Positions 50,759 through 60,660 of a stretch of 64,000 nucleotides of DNA are shown here, piece after piece (position 1 is the stretch's first letter; every line of letters begins with the position of its first letter). A program made the translations under genes and the position numbers. The notes below the pieces were generated by a model that had not been told where the DNA came from, did no database searches, and worked only from the letters and a program-made list of their open reading frames with translations. Source of the stretch: Haemophilus parainfluenzae (GTDB lineage Bacteria; Pseudomonadota; Gammaproteobacteria; Enterobacterales; Pasteurellaceae). The stretch is from positions 992,001-1,056,000 of the forward strand of contig NZ_LR134481.1 of the NCBI RefSeq assembly GCF_900638025.1, given 5' to 3'.

Positions 50759-50786
50759 ATTATAAGTATAATGAGATTTCAGTCAA
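50759..50786 (-). promoter_or_regulatory. Promoter of the tRNA-Val array
   Basis: On the minus strand, TTGACT (50786-50781), a 16-bp spacer and TATAAT (50764-50759). The start would fall about 12 bp before copy 1. Confidence 0.75.
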
Positions 50787-50912
50787 TATATTTTTATGAA
50801 AAAGCGTCTAGTTGTTGCAAAAATAGGCATAAAATCAGATTTTTTATTTAGAAGTCACGCAAGTCGTAGTAAAATAAAGGTAATTTTTGTAAATGAATAG
50901 GTTATTAAGAAA

Positions 50913-52355
50913 ATGAAAATTGATCCTCCTTTTGAATTAGATCCGAATGTCAAAGTACGTACGCGTTTTGCCCCAAGCCCGACAGGTTATTTGCACGTGG
51001 GCGGCGCACGTACAGCCCTTTATTCTTGGTTATTTGCAAAACATAACAACGGCGAGTTTGTATTACGTATTGAAGATACTGACTTAGAGCGTTCTACACC
51101 GGAAGCAACGGCTGCAATCATTGAAGGGATGGAGTGGTTAAACCTAGCTTGGGAACATGGTCCTTATTATCAAACCAAACGCTTTGATCGTTACAATCAA
51201 GTGATTGATGAAATGATTGAACAAGGCTTGGCTTATCGTTGCTATTGCTCTAAAGAACGCTTAGAAGAATTACGTCATACACAAGAGCAAAACAAAGAAA
51301 AACCACGTTATGACCGTCATTGTTTACATGATCACAATCATGCTGCCGATGAGCCACATGTTGTACGTTTTAAAAACCCAACAGAAGGTTCAGTCGTGTT
51401 TGATGATGCAGTGCGTGGTCGTATTGAAATCAGCAACAGTGAATTAGATGATTTAATTATTCGCCGTACCGATGGTTCACCAACCTACAACTTCTGTGTG
51501 GTAGTAGATGACTGGGATATGGGCATTACTCACGTTGTGCGTGGTGAAGACCATATTAACAACACCCCGCGTCAAATTAATATCTTAAAAGCGTTAGGCG
51601 CACCAATTCCAGTATATGCGCACGTTTCCATGATTAATGGTGATGATGGTCAAAAACTCTCAAAACGTCATGGTGCGGTAAGTGTGATGCAATATCGTGA
51701 CGACGGTTATTTACCTGAAGCCTTAATCAACTATCTTGTTCGTTTAGGTTGGGGGCATGGTGACCAAGAGATCTTTACACGTGAAGAAATGATTAAATTC
51801 TTCGAATTAGATCATGTGAGTAAGTCAGCGAGTGCATTTAACACTGAAAAATTATTGTGGTTAAATCACCATTATATTCGTGAGTTACCACCTGAATATG
51901 TGGCCAAATACCTTGCATGGCACTATAAAGATCAAGGTATTGATACATCAAATGGCCCAGCATTAACTGAAATCGTGACGATGCTTGCAGAACGTTGTAA
52001 AACCTTAAAAGAAATGGCATCAGCAAGCCGTTATTTCTTCGAAGAGTTTGAAAGTTTTGATGAAGCGGCAGTGAAGAAACACTTTAAAGCAGCGGCGATT
52101 GAACCACTTGAAAAAGTAAAAGAAAAATTGACCGCACTTTCTAGCTGGGATTTACATTCTACGCATGAAGCGATTGAACAAACCGCAGCTGAATTAGAAG
52201 TGGGTATGGGTAAAGTCGGGATGCCATTACGCGTGGCAGTAACAGGCTCAGGTCAATCACCTTCGATGGATGTGACATTAGTGGGTATTGGTCGTGAACG
52301 TGTGTTAGTGCGTATCCAACGTGCCATTGATTTTATTAAATCTCAAAACGCTTAA
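50913..52355 (+). CDS. gltX: Glutamyl-tRNA synthetase
   Basis: Charges tRNA-Glu. It is a class I synthetase with the HIGH-type motif [19 protein letters not shown] (about residues 21-39) and the KMSKS-type motif KLSKRHGA. At 480 aa it is full length. No strong Shine-Dalgarno sequence precedes the ATG. A reversed uptake core lies near 52129. tRNA genes flank it on both sides. Confidence 0.97.
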   Translation: MKIDPPFELDPNVKVRTRFAPSPTGYLHVGGARTALYSWLFAKHNNGEFVLRIEDTDLERSTPEATAAIIEGMEWLNLAWEHGPYYQTKRFDRYNQVIDEMIEQGLAYRCYCSKERLEELRHTQEQNKEKPRYDRHCLHDHNHAADEPHVVRFKNPTEGSVVFDDAVRGRIEISNSELDDLIIRRTDGSPTYNFCVVVDDWDMGITHVVRGEDHINNTPRQINILKALGAPIPVYAHVSMINGDDGQKLSKRHGAVSVMQYRDDGYLPEALINYLVRLGWGHGDQEIFTREEMIKFFELDHVSKSASAFNTEKLLWLNHHYIRELPPEYVAKYLAWHYKDQGIDTSNGPALTEIVTMLAERCKTLKEMASASRYFFEEFESFDEAAVKKHFKAAAIEPLEKVKEKLTALSSWDLHSTHEAIEQTAAELEVGMGKVGMPLRVAVTGSGQSPSMDVTLVGIGRERVLVRIQRAIDFIKSQNA

Positions 52356-52361
52356 TATTTA

Positions 52362-52409
52362 GGCTGATAAACAAGATTTGATTATTTCAATATTGACAGT
52401 TTATCAGCC
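52362..52409. repeat. 11-bp inverted repeat between gltX and tRNA-Ala
   Basis: GGCTGATAAAC (52362-52372) / GTTTATCAGCC (52399-52409), perfect, with a 26-nt loop. The right arm starts at the base after the -35 box of the tRNA-Ala promoter and runs through most of its spacer. Confidence 0.75.
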
Positions 52410-52421
52410 GAAATTTATCAT
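52393..52421 (+). promoter_or_regulatory. Promoter of tRNA-Ala
   Basis: A perfect TTGACA (52393-52398), a 17-bp spacer and TATCAT (52416-52421). The start would fall about 8 bp before the tRNA. Confidence 0.78.
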
Positions 52422-52434
52422 AGCTTGCGTTATT

Positions 52435-52511
<77 letters not shown>

Positions 52512-52517
52512 AATTTA

Positions 52518-52557
52518 AAACCTTGGAACTTAAAGTGAGTTTCAAGGTTTTTTTATG
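52518..52557 (+). terminator. Terminator of tRNA-Ala
   Basis: AAACCTTG (52518-52525) / CAAGGTTT (52543-52550), extended inward by GAACT / AGTTT, then TTTTT. Confidence 0.85.
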
Positions 52558-52563
52558 GCTAAT

Positions 52564-53310
52564 CTACATTTCTTTTAGATAATTCAAGCCTAATCCATTC
52601 ATTTGTCGCATAATCCAACTTTGTTTTTTACGAACTAATGTACTAGGTTTATTCACTTTATAGATAATAGGATTTGGTAAAACCGCGGCGAGTAATGCCG
52701 CTTCTGATTGAGTTAAATTTTTCGCTGATTTTTTGAAGTAATAGCGACTAGCTGCTTCTACACCAAAAATGCCATTACCAAATTCTGCAATGTTTAAATA
52801 CACTTCTAAAATGCGTTCTTTAGACCAAAAGATTTCCATTAATGCCGTTGTGGGAACTTCTAACCCTTTACGAAACCAACTTTGTCCATGCCAGAGAACG
52901 AGGTTTTTCGCGGTTTGTTGAGAAATCGTTGAAGCACCTCTGGTTCTTTGAGATTTTTCATTAAATTTAAAGGCCTTTTGAATCGCCTCAAAATCAAAGC
53001 CCCAGTGGTTTGGAAATTTTTGATCTTCAGCGGCAATCACTGCAAGTTGCATATTCGGTGAGATTTCATCAAGTGTTACCCAATCGTATTTGATTGAATA
53101 GCTGAAATCCAACTGTAATAAGTGCCCGATTTTTTGCTGTGCCATATAGGCAGAGAAGGGAACAGGGATAAAGCGAAAGCAAATGAAAAACGCCAGGATT
53201 GCGAGAGAAAAACGCCACGCAACCCGTTGCCAATTTTTTTTCCACCAAGATGGGCGAAAAAGATGTAAAAGAGCGGTTAGAATTCGCTTAGTTTTTTGTG
53301 GCTTGCTCAT
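52564..53310 (-). CDS. mtgA: Monofunctional biosynthetic peptidoglycan transglycosylase
   Basis: A GT51 enzyme polymerising lipid II into glycan strands. One TM helix lies near residues 31-50. Motif 1 is [16 protein letters not shown] (catalytic Glu), followed by [14 protein letters not shown] and [20 protein letters not shown]. At 248 aa it is standard. Its start overlaps the 3' end of trpR by 23 bp, so the two are coupled. Confidence 0.95.
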   Translation of the reverse strand: MSKPQKTKRILTALLHLFRPSWWKKNWQRVAWRFSLAILAFFICFRFIPVPFSAYMAQQKIGHLLQLDFSYSIKYDWVTLDEISPNMQLAVIAAEDQKFPNHWGFDFEAIQKAFKFNEKSQRTRGASTISQQTAKNLVLWHGQSWFRKGLEVPTTALMEIFWSKERILEVYLNIAEFGNGIFGVEAASRYYFKKSAKNLTQSEAALLAAVLPNPIIYKVNKPSTLVRKKQSWIMRQMNGLGLNYLKEM

Positions 53311-53596
53311 CGAGTTGGCTTTTCACCCAGTTTATAAAATCCGGATCCATTGCTTTGAGCATATTAGAACCACGCGTAATGGTTGCCGCACTGGTATTGA
53401 GATTCTGTTGAATCTCTCGTTGGGAGAGATTTTTATCCAATAACTGAGCCACGATTTGTAAACGCAAACCCACTGCATCGCGCTCATCAGGCGTGAGAAG
53501 AAGCGTTAATAAATCTTGTGCTTTCCCTTGTTCAAATGCGGTTTGCAAGGTTGTGAGGAAAGTATTCCATTGTTCTAAATTGCGACTAATATACAT
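53288..53596 (-). CDS. trpR: Trp operon repressor TrpR
   Basis: A helix-turn-helix repressor using tryptophan as corepressor. The segment [20 protein letters not shown] and the reading helix [21 protein letters not shown] match the family. At 102 aa it is standard. A Trp operator lies directly upstream, indicating autoregulation. Gene order slt-trpR is shared with E. coli; mtgA next to it is not. Confidence 0.95.
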   Translation of the reverse strand: MYISRNLEQWNTFLTTLQTAFEQGKAQDLLTLLLTPDERDAVGLRLQIVAQLLDKNLSQREIQQNLNTSAATITRGSNMLKAMDPDFINWVKSQLDEQATKN

Positions 53597-53606
53597 ATCA
53601 ACAATC

Positions 53607-53637
53607 CTATACTATTAAACTAGTGCGACTAGTATAG
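53607..53637 (-). promoter_or_regulatory. Trp operator at trpR
   Basis: ATACTATTAAACTAGTGC (53609-53626) matches 14 of 18 positions of the classic operator GTACTAGTTAACTAGTAC. A wider dyad CTATACT (53607-53613) / AGTATAG (53631-53637) and the direct pair ACTAGT-GCG-ACTAGT suggest two overlapping sites. The dyad runs over the slt stop codon at 53629. Confidence 0.75.
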
Positions 53638-55830
53638 CCGATCGTATTCCTCTTTGCTAAAGGTTTGTAATTTTTCTTTGTTTTGTAGGTTTTGATAGTA
53701 AAAATCGTAAGTTAATACGTTTTGAACATAACCCCGAGTTTCAAAGAATGGAATAGACGCAATAAATTCATCCATAGCCAATTTGCCATTGGCTCTCGCA
53801 AGCCATTTTTCTACACGGCTTGCTCCCGCATTATAGGCAGAGGCGATCAAAATGCGATTATTTGGATATTTAGCATTTAACTCATTTAAGTGAGCCGTAC
53901 CAAGTAAAATATTATTAAGCGGTTTGAATAAATCTAACTCACCGTTATAAGGAAGTTGCTGATTTTCTGCTGTTTTTTGCGCGGTACTTGGTAATAGCTG
54001 CATTAATCCTCGAGCATTTGCAGAAGATTGTGCCATTGGATTCCAAGCACTTTCTTGGCGAGCAATTGCCATCGCAAAAGTTTTGGTGACACGATTATCC
54101 ACAATCGCTTGAGGTTCCGTTGCGCTGAGGTTCACATTACTGAGGGCAATATCAAAATATTGACTGTAAGCATTTGGTAAGCGTAAATTGATATAATCCC
54201 ATGCTTTCGCAATAATCGAGCCATCTACGCCTAATTCAAACCAATTTTGTTCATTTGCATATTGGCTTAACGCAAGTTGTTTATCTTGCGGTAATTTTTC
54301 TAATAGAGAACGCCAACGTTGTTTGGCTGCACCTAATCGATCTAATTGACGCAGTTCTGCAATCTCAGCTAATTCAGTTGCATACTTCTCTTGGATATTA
54401 GATTCTTGAGGCATTTTAGGCATTTTAGGCATTTCCAGTTTGTCGGAGTGACCTAATTTGACGGCTGCTAACATTGGATAAAACCCACGTTCTTTCGATA
54501 AAGCCTCTAATCGTTGTCTCGCATCTTTATCGGATGCTTGAGCAGTTATTTTAGCCATCCAATAACGCCATTCTTGTTTTTGCTTTACTTCATCTGAAAG
54601 GGCATTCAACCAACCTAATAAATTCGTTTTTTGCCAAATAGCTGTACGTAAACGACGCTCAATGAGATTATCGGCATTAAGTTTGAGAAGTTCTTGATCG
54701 CGCCATTGCACAAAATTAGGGCTTTCGTTATCAAAGAAACGACTAATAAAGGCGATTTTCCAATCACGTAATTCTGTTTCGTCTAATTGCCAGGTCTTAG
54801 CCCATTGCTCGTAAGGGATGAAGGTTGGCTCATTCATATATTCCGGAATGGTTCGCAAATAACGAGCAAAACCGAGTACTACGACAAATTTATTGGTGAT
54901 TTTATTCGTATTACCATCGATTAATGGCAATTTCTCAGCGAGCATTTTCAAATTTGCCGGATTTTTTAAGAGATCCTGATAGAGCGCTAAATGAGCAGCT
55001 ACTTGCTCATCTTCTTTCGCATTCTCAATTTTTTCTAACTCTTTAGCGAGTATTTCGAGACCTTTAGCATCATTTTTAGCAAAGAGCATTTCTGCTTTTT
55101 GATAGATCTTCTCTTGAGTGCGTCCACCTTGTGAATACCAAGCCGCCCACAGCTGAGCGTCATTAGGAAGCTCAGCGTTGTTGAGCCAAAGTTGTTCATA
55201 CTCAGACAAAATAGCCGATTTATTCTTATCGTTTGATGGATTCTCTGTCGTCTGACTGGTATTGGCTGTTTCTATTTGATATTTAGCCGTGAGTACGGCA
55301 ATTTGTGTTTCCAAATTATTAGGTGTGAGTTTGGCGAGAGCTTGAGTATCTTCAGCATTGGTGAATAACGTAAAAATACGTTGTTCTAATTTTCCGCGTA
55401 GAAAATGAGAGGCATGTTGCTGAATAAATTGTTCAATGTCTGTTCGTAATGCATTTACTTCTTCACGAGGCGTATCGCGATTAACGGTTTTTACACGCGC
55501 ATCTAAATAAGCCGCTATAGCATCAGTTTGCAATGGATAACCTTTTAAAGAATCAATAAGCCCAAGAAATAATTTGGCATTATTAGAAACATGATTATTT
55601 TTGACCGCACTTTTTAGGAGAGACTCTAATTGCAGAAAAGTCGCGCGTTGTTCAATCAGCTTTAATTCATAAGCGTGCTGTTGTTGTGCCCATTTGACTT
55701 GTTCTTCAGCAAGGTTAATTTGTGGCGCCGTTTCATTTTTACTTTTATGAGCATGCTGATTAGCCAAAGCTGAGCCTGAAAGTGCGGTTAAAATTAATAA
55801 CGAAATTGTCGTGTGTTTAAGTGCTCGCAT
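53629..55830 (-). CDS. slt: Soluble lytic murein transglycosylase Slt
   Basis: A periplasmic enzyme cleaving peptidoglycan with 1,6-anhydro product formation. The signal peptide is MRALKHTTISLLILTALSGSALA. A long alpha-superhelical ring (to about residue 560) precedes the GEWL-like domain with AIARQESAWNPMAQSSANAR (catalytic Glu) and GLMQLLPSTA. The ATG at 55830 is preferred over 55842 because GGAA lies before it and the signal peptide starts cleanly. The length is 733 aa. Confidence 0.92.
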   Translation of the reverse strand: MRALKHTTISLLILTALSGSALANQHAHKSKNETAPQINLAEEQVKWAQQQHAYELKLIEQRATFLQLESLLKSAVKNNHVSNNAKLFLGLIDSLKGYPLQTDAIAAYLDARVKTVNRDTPREEVNALRTDIEQFIQQHASHFLRGKLEQRIFTLFTNAEDTQALAKLTPNNLETQIAVLTAKYQIETANTSQTTENPSNDKNKSAILSEYEQLWLNNAELPNDAQLWAAWYSQGGRTQEKIYQKAEMLFAKNDAKGLEILAKELEKIENAKEDEQVAAHLALYQDLLKNPANLKMLAEKLPLIDGNTNKITNKFVVVLGFARYLRTIPEYMNEPTFIPYEQWAKTWQLDETELRDWKIAFISRFFDNESPNFVQWRDQELLKLNADNLIERRLRTAIWQKTNLLGWLNALSDEVKQKQEWRYWMAKITAQASDKDARQRLEALSKERGFYPMLAAVKLGHSDKLEMPKMPKMPQESNIQEKYATELAEIAELRQLDRLGAAKQRWRSLLEKLPQDKQLALSQYANEQNWFELGVDGSIIAKAWDYINLRLPNAYSQYFDIALSNVNLSATEPQAIVDNRVTKTFAMAIARQESAWNPMAQSSANARGLMQLLPSTAQKTAENQQLPYNGELDLFKPLNNILLGTAHLNELNAKYPNNRILIASAYNAGASRVEKWLARANGKLAMDEFIASIPFFETRGYVQNVLTYDFYYQNLQNKEKLQTFSKEEYDRLY

Positions 55831-55850
55831 AGGAGATTCCATATAAAGAG

Positions 55851-55878
55851 AAAGACGGATATTTAGATCCGTCTTTGA
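55851..55878 (-). terminator. Terminator of the yciCBAI operon
   Basis: AAAGACGGAT (55851-55860) / ATCCGTCTTT (55867-55876), perfect. T-rich DNA follows on the minus strand. It lies only about 20 bp before the slt start. Confidence 0.75.
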
Positions 55879-55896
55879 GTGTAGCGTTTGTTTTAT

Positions 55897-56193
55897 TTAG
55901 AAAACTTTTTTGAAAGGCTTCACAATCACATCACCGTAAACGCCAGCTTCAATATAAGGATCTTGTGCCGCCCAGTCTTTTGCTGCAGACAGGCTTTCGA
56001 ATTGAGCAATCACAGTCGAGCCTGTAAAGCCAGCTTCACCAGGGTTTTCATCGTCAATGGCAGGATTGGGACCCGCTGTTAATAAACGACCTTCTGCTTG
56101 TAATTGTTTTAAACGAGCGAGATGCTGCTCACGTACAGCAAGGCGTTTTTCTAAAGTGCCAGGAATATCTTGGGCAAAAATTACGTAATACAT
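55897..56193 (-). CDS. yciI: YciI family protein
   Basis: A small dimeric ferredoxin-like protein of unknown role; an H. influenzae homologue has a known structure. The conserved His and Asp are seen in [12 protein letters not shown] and [15 protein letters not shown]. The ATG at 56193 follows AAAAGGAG and gives the standard 98 aa. It is last in the yciC-yciB-yciA-yciI set. Confidence 0.92.
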   Translation of the reverse strand: MYYVIFAQDIPGTLEKRLAVREQHLARLKQLQAEGRLLTAGPNPAIDDENPGEAGFTGSTVIAQFESLSAAKDWAAQDPYIEAGVYGDVIVKPFKKVF

Positions 56194-56204
56194 TATTTCT
56201 CCTT

Positions 56205-56675
56205 TTAACAACTTAATTGTAATTCTTCGATGGTGGCTAACGCTCGTTCTAATTCAAGATTACTTTCACGAGGAATACTACGAGATTTACCATCTTTTCC
56301 TACAGCCACAAAGGTAAATACAGCTTCAGTCACGCAATAACGTTCCCCAATTGGTTCACTGGCAACTTTTTTCACCCATACTTCTACTTTGATTTTAATA
56401 GAAGAACGCCCCACACTGAGGCATTGACCATAACAACATACCACGTCACCAACAGCGATAGGTTTAATGAAATTCATACTTTCTACGGCAACGGTAACGA
56501 CACGACCATGAGCAATTTCCTTGGCAAGAATTGCGCCGCCCATATCCATTTGTGACATAATCCAGCCACCGAAAATATCGCCGTTGGCGTTGGTATCTGA
56601 AGGCATTGCTAAGGTACGTAGTAATAATACGCCTTTAGATTGACGACCGTCTTTATCAGTAAGATTTGAAACCAT
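56205..56675 (-). CDS. yciA: Acyl-CoA thioesterase YciA
   Basis: A hotdog-fold thioesterase with broad acyl-CoA range. The core [24 protein letters not shown] holds the catalytic Asp region, and [18 protein letters not shown] follows. At 156 aa it is standard. Its ATG overlaps the yciB stop by one base. The membrane-protein neighbours hint at envelope lipid turnover, which is inferred. Confidence 0.94.
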   Translation of the reverse strand: MVSNLTDKDGRQSKGVLLLRTLAMPSDTNANGDIFGGWIMSQMDMGGAILAKEIAHGRVVTVAVESMNFIKPIAVGDVVCCYGQCLSVGRSSIKIKVEVWVKKVASEPIGERYCVTEAVFTFVAVGKDGKSRSIPRESNLELERALATIEELQLSC

Positions 56676-57229
56676 TATTTTTCCCCATCATTTTTTTGAT
56701 CATCTTTAGGTAAGTAACGGTAAATATAAGCGCCGCTGACGATTGTTGCAACAAAGGTCATACCAAGTAAACCAAAAGATTTGAAATCAACCCAAGCATC
56801 TTCAGACATATTCTGGCTGATATAAATATTTACAAGCATACACAGAATAAAAAATCCTGCCCAACCTACATTCAATTTGTTCCACACATTATTCGGTAAT
56901 TGGATTTCTTTGCCTAATAACTTTTTCACCAGTGGCGTATTGAATTGGAATTGTGCAACCAATAAAACAATGGCAAATAAGGCATTAATAATCGTGACTT
57001 TCCATTGTAGATATTTGATTTCATTGAAATAGGCAGTGAGTAAACCAAAAAAGACGACAGCGATCGCCATGATTTTTTGTTGTTTCTCAATCATGCCATA
57101 TTTCAGTTTTAGTACAACCATTTGTATGATGGTCGCGATCACTAAGACAATCGCCGCCTCACGTACCCCAAACATTTTGTAAGTAATGAAAAAGAGAACA
57201 AGCGGAATAAATTCAAGAAGTTGCTTCAT
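56675..57229 (-). CDS. yciB: Septation protein A / YciB (IspZ family)
   Basis: A five-helix inner-membrane protein tied to cell-envelope synthesis and septation. The start [22 protein letters not shown] and the Trp-rich [18 protein letters not shown] are typical. At 184 aa it is standard. It starts 1 bp after yciC ends. Confidence 0.94.
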   Translation of the reverse strand: MKQLLEFIPLVLFFITYKMFGVREAAIVLVIATIIQMVVLKLKYGMIEKQQKIMAIAVVFFGLLTAYFNEIKYLQWKVTIINALFAIVLLVAQFQFNTPLVKKLLGKEIQLPNNVWNKLNVGWAGFFILCMLVNIYISQNMSEDAWVDFKSFGLLGMTFVATIVSGAYIYRYLPKDDQKNDGEK

Positions 57230-57230
57230 A

Positions 57231-57986
57231 TTATGCCTTCATAAATAAACTGTAAAAACGGTAAGTAAATACCAAAATAAATAGTTGAAATAATGCTGCC
57301 AAGATGCCAACAATCACACTTAAAAATGATGTACCTAGAATTGCGCTAATGCTATTCACTAATAAAGGTAGAAGTAAATAAGTGATCAAAGCATAAATAA
57401 TCAATATGCCATTACGTTTAACACCCGCACGCCACACTTGTAAAGCACTTTGCCCGATAGATTGATTGGATGCAATATAATGCACGGGCGATAAGCATAA
57501 ACGAACAAAGAAAAACAAGCCAAATACCATTGAAAAAAAGGCTAGAGGGGAGAGTGCATTTTTGCTTAAAAATGAACTCATAACATCAACGATACCAAAT
57601 AAAAGCGGCAAGCTCATAAAAATATCTAAAACCACCACACCTAAAAAACGACGTAATGTCAGCATGAGACCTTGATTAATCGGATTTTGGTTTTGCTGGC
57701 TAATATGATGAATGGTTGCAATACCGAAGGTCGCAATAAAAGACATCAATAATTGTTGGAATACAAAAGATCCAATCAGAGCAGTTGGCTCCACTTTGCT
57801 TAATGCATCAATAATGTCTTGTTGTGATGGATTAGGATTATCACCCAAACTCGGCATTGGTACACTGACTAATGCATTAATCAATTGTGAGACAACAAAA
57901 ATCCCAACGAAAATCAGCACGGTTTTTCGCTGATTACGCATAAAATTGAGGCTATCTTGAAAAATCTGAGTAAAGTTAATTTGCAT
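57231..57986 (-). CDS. yciC: UPF0259 inner membrane protein YciC
   Basis: A six-helix inner-membrane protein of unknown biochemistry. The N-terminal cytoplasmic stretch [19 protein letters not shown] and the hydrophobic pattern match YciC. At 251 aa it is standard. It is the first gene of the yciCBAI operon. Its promoter lies in the 218-bp gap shared with ompW. Confidence 0.88.
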   Translation of the reverse strand: MQINFTQIFQDSLNFMRNQRKTVLIFVGIFVVSQLINALVSVPMPSLGDNPNPSQQDIIDALSKVEPTALIGSFVFQQLLMSFIATFGIATIHHISQQNQNPINQGLMLTLRRFLGVVVLDIFMSLPLLFGIVDVMSSFLSKNALSPLAFFSMVFGLFFFVRLCLSPVHYIASNQSIGQSALQVWRAGVKRNGILIIYALITYLLLPLLVNSISAILGTSFLSVIVGILAALFQLFILVFTYRFYSLFMKA

Positions 57987-58101
57987 CTTATTTTCTCGGT
58001 AAAAAAAGTGAGGTAATTATACAAGCTTTGACATCAAAAAACTAAAAATACGAAGAATTGCTCTAGATTAAAAAAAAATTTTTTAATTAATTTCAAAAAA
58101 T

Positions 58102-58142
58102 TTGACAGAGATCACGGTTTGATACCCCAAAATAAGTATTAT
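58102..58142 (+). promoter_or_regulatory. CRP/FNR-like site and -10 of ompW
   Basis: TTGAC-AGAG-ATCAC (58102-58115) resembles FNR and CRP half-site spacing. TATTAT (58137-58142) is a good -10, placing the dyad centre at about -40.5. ompW of E. coli is known to respond to FNR. A small hairpin GTCCG-AATG-CGGAC (58162-58175) sits in the leader. Confidence 0.5.
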
Positions 58143-58204
58143 TATAACAAGAGATCGTATTGTCCGAATGCGGACTTAACAGATAATGACTAAGGAGTCA
58201 AAAT

Positions 58205-58819
58205 ATGAAAAAAACGGCATTAGCATTAGGATTAAGCGCAGCATTATTAGCAGGCTTTGCAAATGCACATCAACAAGGTGATGTTATTGTAAGAGCGGGT
58301 GGTGTTCTTGTGGATACTCATACGAGCACAAATAGCGATGTCTTCAAATTTAAAGTGAACAATAATACTCAATTGGGGTTAACGGGTACTTATATGTTCA
58401 CTGATAACATCGGGGTAGAATTACTTGCGGCGACACCTTTTAGTCATGAGATTAAGTTAGGGTCTGCTTTAGTGGGTAAAACTAAACATTTACCGCCAAG
58501 TTTATATGCTCAATACTATTTCTTGGATAAAGATGCTAGTGTACGTCCTTATATAGGTGGAGGTCTTAACTACACCACGTTTTTCAGTGAAAAAGCTAAG
58601 TTAGCTGGTGTATCTAATCTTAGATTAAAAGATTCAGTTGGCCCGATTGCGAATGTGGGTATAGATGTTAAACTGACAGACAACCTTTATTTCAATGCGG
58701 CAATGTGGTATGCGCAAATTAAAACCAAAGCGCGTTTTAATTTAGCTGGTGAAAATCATACGGTGAAGGTGAAACTTGACCCTACAGTATATTTTGTCGG
58801 TTTAGGTTATCGTTTCTAA
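58205..58819 (+). CDS. ompW: OmpW-family outer membrane protein
   Basis: An eight-stranded outer-membrane barrel, probably a pore for small hydrophobic molecules. The signal peptide ends at GFANA-HQQG (near residue 21). The motifs GDVIVRAGGV, LAATPFSHEI, PSLYAQYYF and RPYIGGGLNYTTFF are typical, and it ends in Phe (GLGYRF). At 204 aa it is standard. GGAGTC precedes the ATG. Confidence 0.94.
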   Translation: MKKTALALGLSAALLAGFANAHQQGDVIVRAGGVLVDTHTSTNSDVFKFKVNNNTQLGLTGTYMFTDNIGVELLAATPFSHEIKLGSALVGKTKHLPPSLYAQYYFLDKDASVRPYIGGGLNYTTFFSEKAKLAGVSNLRLKDSVGPIANVGIDVKLTDNLYFNAAMWYAQIKTKARFNLAGENHTVKVKLDPTVYFVGLGYRF

Positions 58820-58834
58820 TAGAACCTTGCTCTG

Positions 58835-58868
58835 AAAAAGCGGTACACAGTGTGTATCGCTTTTTATT
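58835..58868. terminator. Bidirectional terminator between ompW and purN
   Basis: AAAAAGCGGTACAC / GTGTATCGCTTTTT with one G-T pair, followed by TATTT. Confidence 0.78.
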
Positions 58869-58873
58869 TAACG

Positions 58874-59512
58874 TTATTCAGCGGCATAGCCAGATATGGG
58901 TAAAGGGGAGTCGTCTAAATATGCTATACCGTTTTCGAGTTTTAATCGCTCTTCAATAAACCATTTAATCACTAAAGGATAAATATGATATTCCTGTTCA
59001 CGTGTACGAAGTTCAATCTCCTCGACGGTATCTCCAGGGAAAATCGGCACTTTAGCTTGTAATACAGTCGCACCACCATCGATCTCTTCATTGACAAAAT
59101 GTACGGTTGTACCGTGTTCTTTCTCACCATTATCAAGCGCACGTTGATAAGTATGTAAGCCTGGATATTTGGGAAGCAGGGAAGGGTGGATGTTCAAAAT
59201 TCGACCAGGAAAACGCTGAGTGAAAGCTTTGGTCAAGATTTTCATATAACCGGCTAAGACGATAAGATCAACATCGAGATCTTCTAAATAATCACCGATA
59301 GCGTTATCCATCTCAAGATTAGAGGCAAAATCTTGACGCAAAAAAATGTGACTAGAAATGCCCGCACTTTCAGCGCGTACTAAGCCATATGCATCTATTT
59401 TATTACTGATGACAATAACAATTTTTCCACGAATAAAGCCAGTTTGACAAGCATTTATGATCGCTTGAAGATTTGATCCTTGACCTGAAATCAGGACAGC
59501 AATTTTTTTCAT
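58874..59512 (-). CDS. purN: Phosphoribosylglycinamide formyltransferase
   Basis: The third step of purine synthesis, formylating GAR with 10-formyl-THF. The phosphate loop ISGQGSNLQAII, the catalytic ILNIHPSLLPKYPGLHTYQ and HFVNEEIDGG are diagnostic. At 212 aa it is standard. It follows purM on the same strand across a 68-bp gap with a hairpin. Confidence 0.96.
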   Translation of the reverse strand: MKKIAVLISGQGSNLQAIINACQTGFIRGKIVIVISNKIDAYGLVRAESAGISSHIFLRQDFASNLEMDNAIGDYLEDLDVDLIVLAGYMKILTKAFTQRFPGRILNIHPSLLPKYPGLHTYQRALDNGEKEHGTTVHFVNEEIDGGATVLQAKVPIFPGDTVEEIELRTREQEYHIYPLVIKWFIEERLKLENGIAYLDDSPLPISGYAAE

Positions 59513-59530
59513 ATTATTCTATATAAAAGA

Positions 59531-59563
59531 AGGGCGAACGTTTCATTCTGAAATTTTCGCCCT
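59531..59563 (-). other. Intercistronic hairpin between purM and purN
   Basis: AGGGCGAA (59531-59538) / TTCGCCCT (59556-59563), 8 bp. In the minus direction it is followed by TCTTTTAT, so it may be a partial terminator or an mRNA stabiliser. Confidence 0.6.
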
Positions 59564-59580
59564 GAAATGGAAAAGAGAAA

Positions 59581-60618
59581 TTATTTGATGATAACCTGTG
59601 GTTCACCATCTGTCGCACTTTCGATATGACCGATCAACCACGCATTTTCACCCGATTGTTTTAAAATCGCTAAGGCGGTTTCTACTTCTTCTTGTGGTAA
59701 TGCAATCACCATGCCAACGCCGCAGTTGAACGTACGGTACATTTCATAGGTTTCAATGTTGCCTTTTTCTTGTAACCATTTGAATACGGGTTGCCATTCC
59801 CAACTACTTTCATAAATAACAGCTTTGGTATTTTTTGGTAATACACGGGGAATATTTTCCCAGAAACCGCCACCCGTTAAGTGTGCAATAGCATGGACTT
59901 CCGTTTGTTTGATTAAAGCGAGAACAGATTTTACATAGATTTTTGTCGGCGCAAGCACTTGTTCACTTAATGGACGACCATCTAATTGCTCAGTGGCTGG
60001 GTTGACACCAGCAACATCAATGACTTTACGAATTAAAGAATAACCATTTGAATGCGGGCCACTTGAACCTAGTGCAATTAAAGCATCTCCTACTTTAACT
60101 TGGCTACCATCAATGATTTCTGATTTTTCAACCACGCCCACACAGAAACCTGCAAGGTCATAATCGCCAGCGTGGTACATGCCTGGCATTTCGGCGGTTT
60201 CACCCCCGACTAATGCACAACCTGATTGTACACAGCCTTCAGCAATGCCTTTCACTACATCGGAGGCAACATCTACGTCAAGTTTGCCTGTGGCGTAGTA
60301 ATCCAAGAAGAATAAGGGTTCGGCACCTTGCACGACTAAATCGTTAACACACATAGCAACCAAATCAATACCGATGGTATCGTGTTTTTTTAAGTCAATG
60401 GCCAGGCGTAATTTAGTGCCCACACCGTCTGTACCTGAAACAAGGATGGGTTCTTTATATTTGCCCGGAATGGCACATAATGCACCAAACCCACCTAATC
60501 CCCCGATAACTTCAGGGCGAGTTGTCCGCTTTACGTGTGGTTTAATACGTTCAACTAATTCGTTACCGGCATTAATATCCACGCCTGCATCTTTATAACT
60601 TAATGATGGTTTGCTCAC
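59581..60618 (-). CDS. purM: Phosphoribosylformylglycinamidine cyclo-ligase (GTG start)
   Basis: The fifth step of purine synthesis, closing the imidazole ring to give AIR. The motifs [20 protein letters not shown] and [14 protein letters not shown] are diagnostic. At 345 aa it is standard. The start codon is GTG, behind AGGACA. A PurR box overlapping the promoter predicts repression by purines. Confidence 0.96.
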   Translation of the reverse strand: MSKPSLSYKDAGVDINAGNELVERIKPHVKRTTRPEVIGGLGGFGALCAIPGKYKEPILVSGTDGVGTKLRLAIDLKKHDTIGIDLVAMCVNDLVVQGAEPLFFLDYYATGKLDVDVASDVVKGIAEGCVQSGCALVGGETAEMPGMYHAGDYDLAGFCVGVVEKSEIIDGSQVKVGDALIALGSSGPHSNGYSLIRKVIDVAGVNPATEQLDGRPLSEQVLAPTKIYVKSVLALIKQTEVHAIAHLTGGGFWENIPRVLPKNTKAVIYESSWEWQPVFKWLQEKGNIETYEMYRTFNCGVGMVIALPQEEVETALAILKQSGENAWLIGHIESATDGEPQVIIK

Positions 60619-60660
60619 AATGTTGTCCTATATTTTTAGGTTAAATGATAAAACGGCGTG

